In this document: one piece after another, positions 58,171 through 64,000 of the stretch | How positions within the stretch are numbered: position 1 is the stretch's first letter | Layout of the letters: every line of letters begins with the position of its first letter | Assembly: GCF_001649575.2 (NCBI RefSeq) | Contig: NC_051432.1 | Coordinates: 21,603,811 to 21,667,810 of the forward strand | Reading direction: 5' to 3' | Source of the DNA: Kryptolebias marmoratus | Taxonomy: Eukaryota; Chordata; Actinopteri; Cyprinodontiformes; Rivulidae | Length of the DNA stretch: 64,000 nucleotides | Position numbers and translations under genes: made by a program | The notes under the pieces: generated by a model | Seen by the model: the letters and a program-made list of their open reading frames with translations, nothing else | What the model was told of the DNA's origin: nothing | Database searches by the model: none

Positions 58171-61100
58171 GCAAATGTATGCTGAATTTGATTTTTAGGA
58201 TTTGAGGGATCTTAATGTATTTTAAATTGAATTTCATTTTTGTAAATAAAAGTTAAACTGTTTCAAAAGTTTAAAAGTTACAAAAGCCATAGCAGCCGTC
58301 TTCTGAATGAGGTGAATGTTTTCATGTAGCTTTAAACAGTTAAAATAGCCCAAAGTTTGCAGAGGCAGGTGAATTCTGTAAGCGTGTGGGAAAATAAAAG
58401 AGGAAAATGAGCAAATCAGCGAAATGTCTGCAAACAGCTTTCCGAAGATTTCATAAAATATTATAAATGCAAACATATTTCATGGCAGTAATTCTGGTTT
58501 AAACAGCTGAAGGCTGGAGGTTCTGCTCAGAGTCAGTTTTAAAAAAGGCGCTGAGAGACTTTGATGGAAGATTTTCTTCTTCTTGTTTAAACTTATTTTT
58601 TGTACAAACCCACAAATGTTATTTTATGAGAAAAAAAAAATCCCATTTAGCTTCAGTCAGAGGTTTGTGTTGCACCGTAGTGACACTTTTCTCATTAACA
58701 GAAATCTGAACTTTCATATCTCAGTTTTCTGCTCAATAACATTTCAGTCTTAAAGAAATGAGGATCATTCTACAACCCTGACAGCTGCTTGATTTTACGT
58801 ATTTATTTATTTAATTATTGGCACAGTCAGTTTGAATCAATTCAGTCATTTTATTTCCTGTTTATTCGACCAAGTCACAACAAAAGTCACTCACATCGTG
58901 GAAACGAGCAGCTTCGGTTCAAATTCATCCCATTTACAGCTCAGTTTAATCCAATCAGACTGACATTTAAATCCAAAACACCCAGCTCGGTTTGACTTCA
59001 TGTTTGTTTTTAATTTTCAAACTAAATACTAAACTGGGACTCGCTTGCTAATTTGGTTTGTCGTCTTTTATGGAAAAGAACTCAAATGTCAAAATAACTC
59101 AGTGGGATAAAATTAAAAACATAGATTTACTGTATTATTCACAATTTTGATGTGTTGCTTTACAAAAAAATAAATAAATAATGGGGCACGTTCAACTTAA
59201 ATGTGGTATTTTCTCTGTAAATCTAGCTTACTGTTTATCGCGGGGCTCATTCACTAAACTCGCCCGGGGGGCCCAAAGTTTTTCTGTTCAGACTCTGCGG
59301 GGCCCGGCCTCACAGCTGTCAGCCTGGTGTGAGGAGCTCAGTGTTTATAGGAAAACCTAATTCTCTCCATTCATCAAACGCATATTTTAGATTTAGAGGT
59401 TTATACACAGCCTTTGTTGATACTTGCTGCACAGAAGCGTTGTAGTGGTGAGCCATTTTGTTTTAGAGACTTGTGAAAGCTACATTTCTGTCAGTTTTAT
59501 CTACTGTATTTAGATAAATTGTTGTCACACACAGATGGGCATCAGTGTGCTCTTTTATTTTTATGGCATCTAAAACTGTGTTTTAAGTGCTAGAGACTGT
59601 TAAATTTTTAAAATGCAGAATAACAGTTTAACCCTCACATAAACAGGTAAATTAAAATGTTACAAAAATGATTTTGTTGGTCTTATTTTTTATTATCTCT
59701 GAAGTTTTGTGGTTGCTTTAAAATAAGAAATGCAAAATATTTTAGATAAGTTCAAGTTTATTATTAAATCGCATTCAAAAGCAGCTCCTGTTGTTTTTAA
59801 ATGGCACTTTTTTTCTCCCTTTTTCGACTTTCTGTAAGCTGGGGGTGGGCGCCTCTACCCCATTCAACCCCCACCTCCACCTCACCCTTCAGCAGGCTGG
59901 ATTCAGCCCGCCAGCCACCACTTGGGAATCACTGGTCTATAGATTAAAATGCAAAGCATCTGCTGTCTTCACGTTTCAACACAAAGCTTTTATTTCAGAG
60001 GACTGGACTCTGATATTTGAGTGAAACTTTAACTTTTTCCGTCAGTAAGTAAAGTAAAGAAGTAAAGAAAATTCCTGCTAAAAGGTTTGAAAATAGATAA
60101 ATAAACAAGAACTCCTTTTAGTTACTGAAAAACATTAAAAGCAAGAAACTGCTTGAGAGAAAAATGAAAATAAATGTAAAAAAAGGAAAAACAGCAGACT
60201 TATTTTACAGACTACAAAACTATTGAGTAAGTAAAACAAAATCTGTCATTCAAAGTGTGACAGCTGGATGTAAACTGGGTATAAAATGGCTACAGTTTTT
60301 TTTTTTTTAAAGGTAACAACGGAGAAAAAGTTGTAGTTTATGACACGAGAGATTCATTGTCAGGTAAATAAACACACTAAACTGCAAAAAGAACCCAGAA
60401 AAGTGTATTTTTCTGTCCGTTACTACATCAAACAAGTCCAACACAACATCATAATGTCTGCATTTTGAATTTTACATCATTTCAAAGCAGCAGCTGACAT
60501 TTATAAAAACAATGTCTGTTGGTGGATCATGGATTTAGCAAAAATGACTAAAAAGAAGGCAAAAAATACCAAGCAACCACACTGGAGAAGTTCTGAGGAC
60601 AGTAAAAACATATCTGACACCAACATGATGCAGTGATGATCTATATTGAGGTTCCCTTCAGACACAATAAAATGAGAATAAACACAATTAAACCTTTATG
60701 GGGCACATTCGATAGCTGGAGCTTTAATAACACAACAGTAGTCACCATCCACACAGCTGTTCTCCACAATCCAAAGAGGACGGCGTTCTCGCGAAACTTT
60801 CACACATTCACTAAGATCAAACGCTGCTCCTCAGACAGAGCAAAGCAACACACGGACCCAATCAGTCGAAGGGAAGCAGCAAATTAGAGGAAGAACTCAG
60901 TGAATTTCAGCCTCTGCAGAGCCCCGGCTCTCTGCTGCAGACAGGAGACTGAACGGCTCGCACAGAAACGAACATATAAGAGGAAACAAACCTTGAAAAG
61001 TTCCACCTCTGACTCTACGGTCTGCAGAGCTCCTCCATGGTCTGACCTCTGCCCGGCATCTGAGCTCCACGGTCAGTCCTGCCCTTTGACATGAGGACTA

Positions 61101-61226
61101 ACGCCAACACATGTTCGCTGGAAAACCATCACAGCCAGTGGTCTTTACCCTAATGTGAGCGCCGCCGCTTCCCTGGGTTAAACAGGCAGGCAGGGACGAG
61201 TGTGATGAAAAGTCACAAGTGTTCAG

Positions 61227-61228
<2 letters not shown>

Positions 61229-61278
<50 letters not shown>
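61229..61278. repeat. (TG)n microsatellite
   Basis: Twenty-five uninterrupted TG units. Confidence 0.98.
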
Positions 61279-61287
<9 letters not shown>

Positions 61288-62313
61288 GGGAACGGGGTTA
61301 GACCAACGCACAGGAACAAAACACTTGGCCTTTAGGTAACACTGCTTCCACAGGGAAGTAAAACTGAAATAAGAGTCCGACTTTCCTGATTTAATGATGA
61401 ATCAAACTGTTCCTGTTTACTCATAACCAAATAGAAACCAAATACAAACCAACATGCCACTCGCTTCATAATAAATAAGTAAAGAGGTCCTGATGGGAAA
61501 AGGTTTCCTTTTTTTTTTTGAGTGCTTGACATATTTGCAACAAAAGCTTTATCATTTAAAAATGTCCTCTTGTAAGACAAAACAAACGTGACACCAACTA
61601 TAGCTGGATCCCCAAAAACATAAATACTTTAGGTATGAGCTGACAAATAAAGTTCATTTAGCATCTAAAACACAAAACAATAATGTTTAATGTTTAAATT
61701 CTTAGATCTCATCACACATTTCCAGCTTCAATAACTGTTCAGATTCAGAGTTTGTTTAATTGATTTAACAGCCTGTAGAATTGATCTTTATCTGCTGAAA
61801 GCATCGATTTAAAGTCATTTATAAATATGAGAAGAAAGAGGGATAAGCCCAAACAAAACAGCATTTATTTTATTTTATTTTTATGGTAGTTTTGTTGGAC
61901 AAAACAACTCAAACATCACACACTGAAAATATTACATTTTTAGATTAAGCCTAACACTGTGGAACATTTTTCACAACCTAGAAACATCGGAACTACATAA
62001 ACAAACCTTTTTTATTTAAATATTTATGTATTTATTAATTAATTATGAATAAAATGTTAGCATTCTAAATGGGACGCCACCAACAACAACCAATAGGAAG
62101 CTACTCAAAACATTTATTATTTATATATTTGGAGTTTGAATTGATTGATGAGTGGAAAAAGGCTTTTTTTGTGTAAACAAGTAATTGTTAATTAAGTTTT
62201 TGCATTAAATTATGAAATGACTCATTTCAAAACATTTGTTTTTTTCCTTTTAATTCTGTGTCCTATTCTCTTCATTTTATCTTTTTATGCTTTATGAACC
62301 TTTAAATTTAACA

Positions 62314-62400
<87 letters not shown>
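62314..62400. repeat. (CTA)n then (TAA)n microsatellite
   Basis: A (CTA) array of about 18 units passes into a (TAA) array of about 11 units. Confidence 0.98.
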
Positions 62401-62402
<2 letters not shown>

Positions 62403-64000
62403 TAGAAACAGTTTGTACCATTTATCAAAGTACCCTTGGTGACAAAAACAGAATTTCACAATGCAATACAAATGAAAACAAACAAATAATAAAGATACAA
62501 ATAAAACCCACAGGTACACATTTAAAGAAAAAAATGTAATTTAGTGTATGTTTCCGTCGACCTCAGTGAGTGAAGTTTTCTGTAAAGAAGCGTTCGGTAA
62601 AGCTCCAGCTCTCAGCTCAAAGTGGAAAACTGGATGAAAAACATCTGCTTTAAAAACCGAAACACACGCAGCTACACAACAGACAAATAAATATAAAAAA
62701 CAGCCCGATCCACCGGCTGTAGGTGCAAAGAGGTGGAGGTGGGTGGATGTCATTAGTATCAGACTTTATAAGTTGTCTGTTTTATCCTCTGAAGCTTTGT
62801 TTCTACATTTTGCTGCATCTTGTTTAATGTTTGATAAAAGTAGCAACTTTTTTTGACTATTAATAATTTAAAATAAGTTATTATCTGTGCCTCGACATCT
62901 CTAAAGTCAAAGGTGGGACCCGACACCTAAATCTCACCCCGTAAAACTGATGTAGTTGGACCACAAGAGGAAGAGTTATTAAGATACATACCTCCAATTT
63001 GTAGCTTTACTGTAAACCCCAAATTTGTTCAAGGTTTAATGATTTATGTGGATCTTGCTTTCAAAAGGTGTCCTTATGTGATTAATTACTTTCTCCACTG
63101 ACACAAAAGTAACCTTAATTATTGCACAAATGAGCATTTTATTAATTTAATGCAATGAGTATTTTGTATTGTATTGCTGTAGGACTTTACAGAATTTTCT
63201 AAAAACCTTATTATACTTAATCTGTCCCAATGATTTTGGGTCCTTCCTCCCTTTTTGTTATTTGTGATGTTAGTAAAGAACTTCAGCGTCTTTCACCAGA
63301 ACCCTGCAGCAGATAATCAGTGTGGCACACGCTCCGGTTCTGAAAGGCTTTTTCTACGATCCACTAGATGGTGCCACATAACTGACCCCAGGAGGGCCAA
63401 CAGGGACCAATCGGGCTGCCATGTGGGGGCGCTCCACTCATTTTTTAGGCCAGAAGAGCTGATGAAAACTGGAAGAATGAAAGTTTAATTGTTTACATTC
63501 CCGGGCAGTCATTTACATTTTGTGACTCATAATGAAATGTCACTTTGGTGACGTATTTATGTTTAAAAAACAAAAAGAAAGAGGGGAAAAAAGCATTATA
63601 GAAGTGCCATTTATAACCCCTGTTTAGATCTCCACAGAAAGTGAGCGGCTACAGACACAAAAGAGCTCGCTAATAGATGACATTAGCGCCACCTAATAAG
63701 GTAAAAACACTTACTAACCATCTACACCTCGGCCTGCACAGTCAACACATAGCCCCCATCAGGCTGTGAGGGATGGCCGATCAGGGCGGGGGGGACGGGG
63801 GACGGGTGAGCAAGCAAGCTCAGCTCCCCTTTAGCTCCACATTTGGCTTCGCTGCAAAGAGGGCAGTTCCTGATTTATGGAGCCATAGAAATGGGCGAGG
63901 TATCCTGGTCCCAGAGACACAGAATCTGGCCCCTCATAAACCCCATCAGGCCACCCTTCACTTTGATTCATACCACAAAATGGCTAATGATGCTTGTAAA

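Larger units (their letters stand above)
55096..64000 (-). other. rbm20 intron 1 or upstream sequence
   Basis: No exon with a proline-rich rbm20 start was found. The stretch contains the repeats listed separately, two microsatellites and AT-rich DNA. The first exon is probably beyond the right edge. Confidence 0.5.

Noticed and set aside
60780..61090. Possible rbm20 exon 1 in a GC-richer patch
   Set aside because: No minus-strand ATG with a proline-rich N-terminus and matching two-base phase donor could be found.

Overview
This window is vertebrate nuclear DNA, almost certainly from a teleost fish. It has spliced genes with GT-AG introns, AT-rich introns full of microsatellites, Tc1-like and hAT-like DNA transposons, fish-type LINE and SINE fragments and one assembly gap (541 N at 24736-25276). 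No bacterial, viral or organellar gene is visible. The species cannot be named from the sequence; the repeats look percomorph-like, which is an inference.

The window carries a conserved gene block that in human lies at 10q25.2: SHOC2 - BBIP1 - PDCD4 - RBM20. From left to right: shoc2 (minus strand, CDS 16642 to 5908, all 8 coding exons, 582 aa, with a candidate non-coding first exon and promoter near 22456-22560); a repeat-filled spacer holding two head-to-tail LINE 3' ends, microsatellites and the gap; bbip1 (plus strand, two coding exons, 27456-28043, 71 aa); pdcd4 (minus strand, CDS 35028 to 29031, 11 coding exons, 495 aa); an AT-rich spacer with Tc1 and LINE remnants; and rbm20 (minus strand, 13 coding exons, 55095 to 39312). 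The rbm20 start exon was not found, so it probably lies beyond the right edge; 55096-64000 would then be intron 1 or upstream sequence. I rebuilt every splice junction by hand; reading phases join without a break in all four genes.

Functionally, shoc2 encodes the leucine-rich scaffold of the SHOC2-MRAS-PP1C phosphatase that activates RAF. bbip1 encodes the small BBSome subunit BBIP10. pdcd4 encodes an eIF4A inhibitor with two MA3 domains. rbm20 encodes the muscle RNA-binding splicing factor that acts on titin. Known control features are visible: an X-box (RFX) motif upstream of bbip1, an 8-mer miR-21 site in the pdcd4 3'UTR, the S6K/beta-TrCP degron of PDCD4 and the RSRSP hotspot of RBM20.

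The most unusual structure is in shoc2 intron 4. Two copies of one hAT 5' end (11292 and 13137) bracket 1.6 kb of unrelated DNA and a lone N. The 8-bp target-site duplication, TACTGCTT, pairs the left flank of the first copy with the right flank of the second. The second copy holds an open reading frame that joins the two ends of a hAT transposase in frame. A roughly 290-bp repeat unit containing an AAGATGGC motif occurs at three loci, arranged in tandem at two of them.
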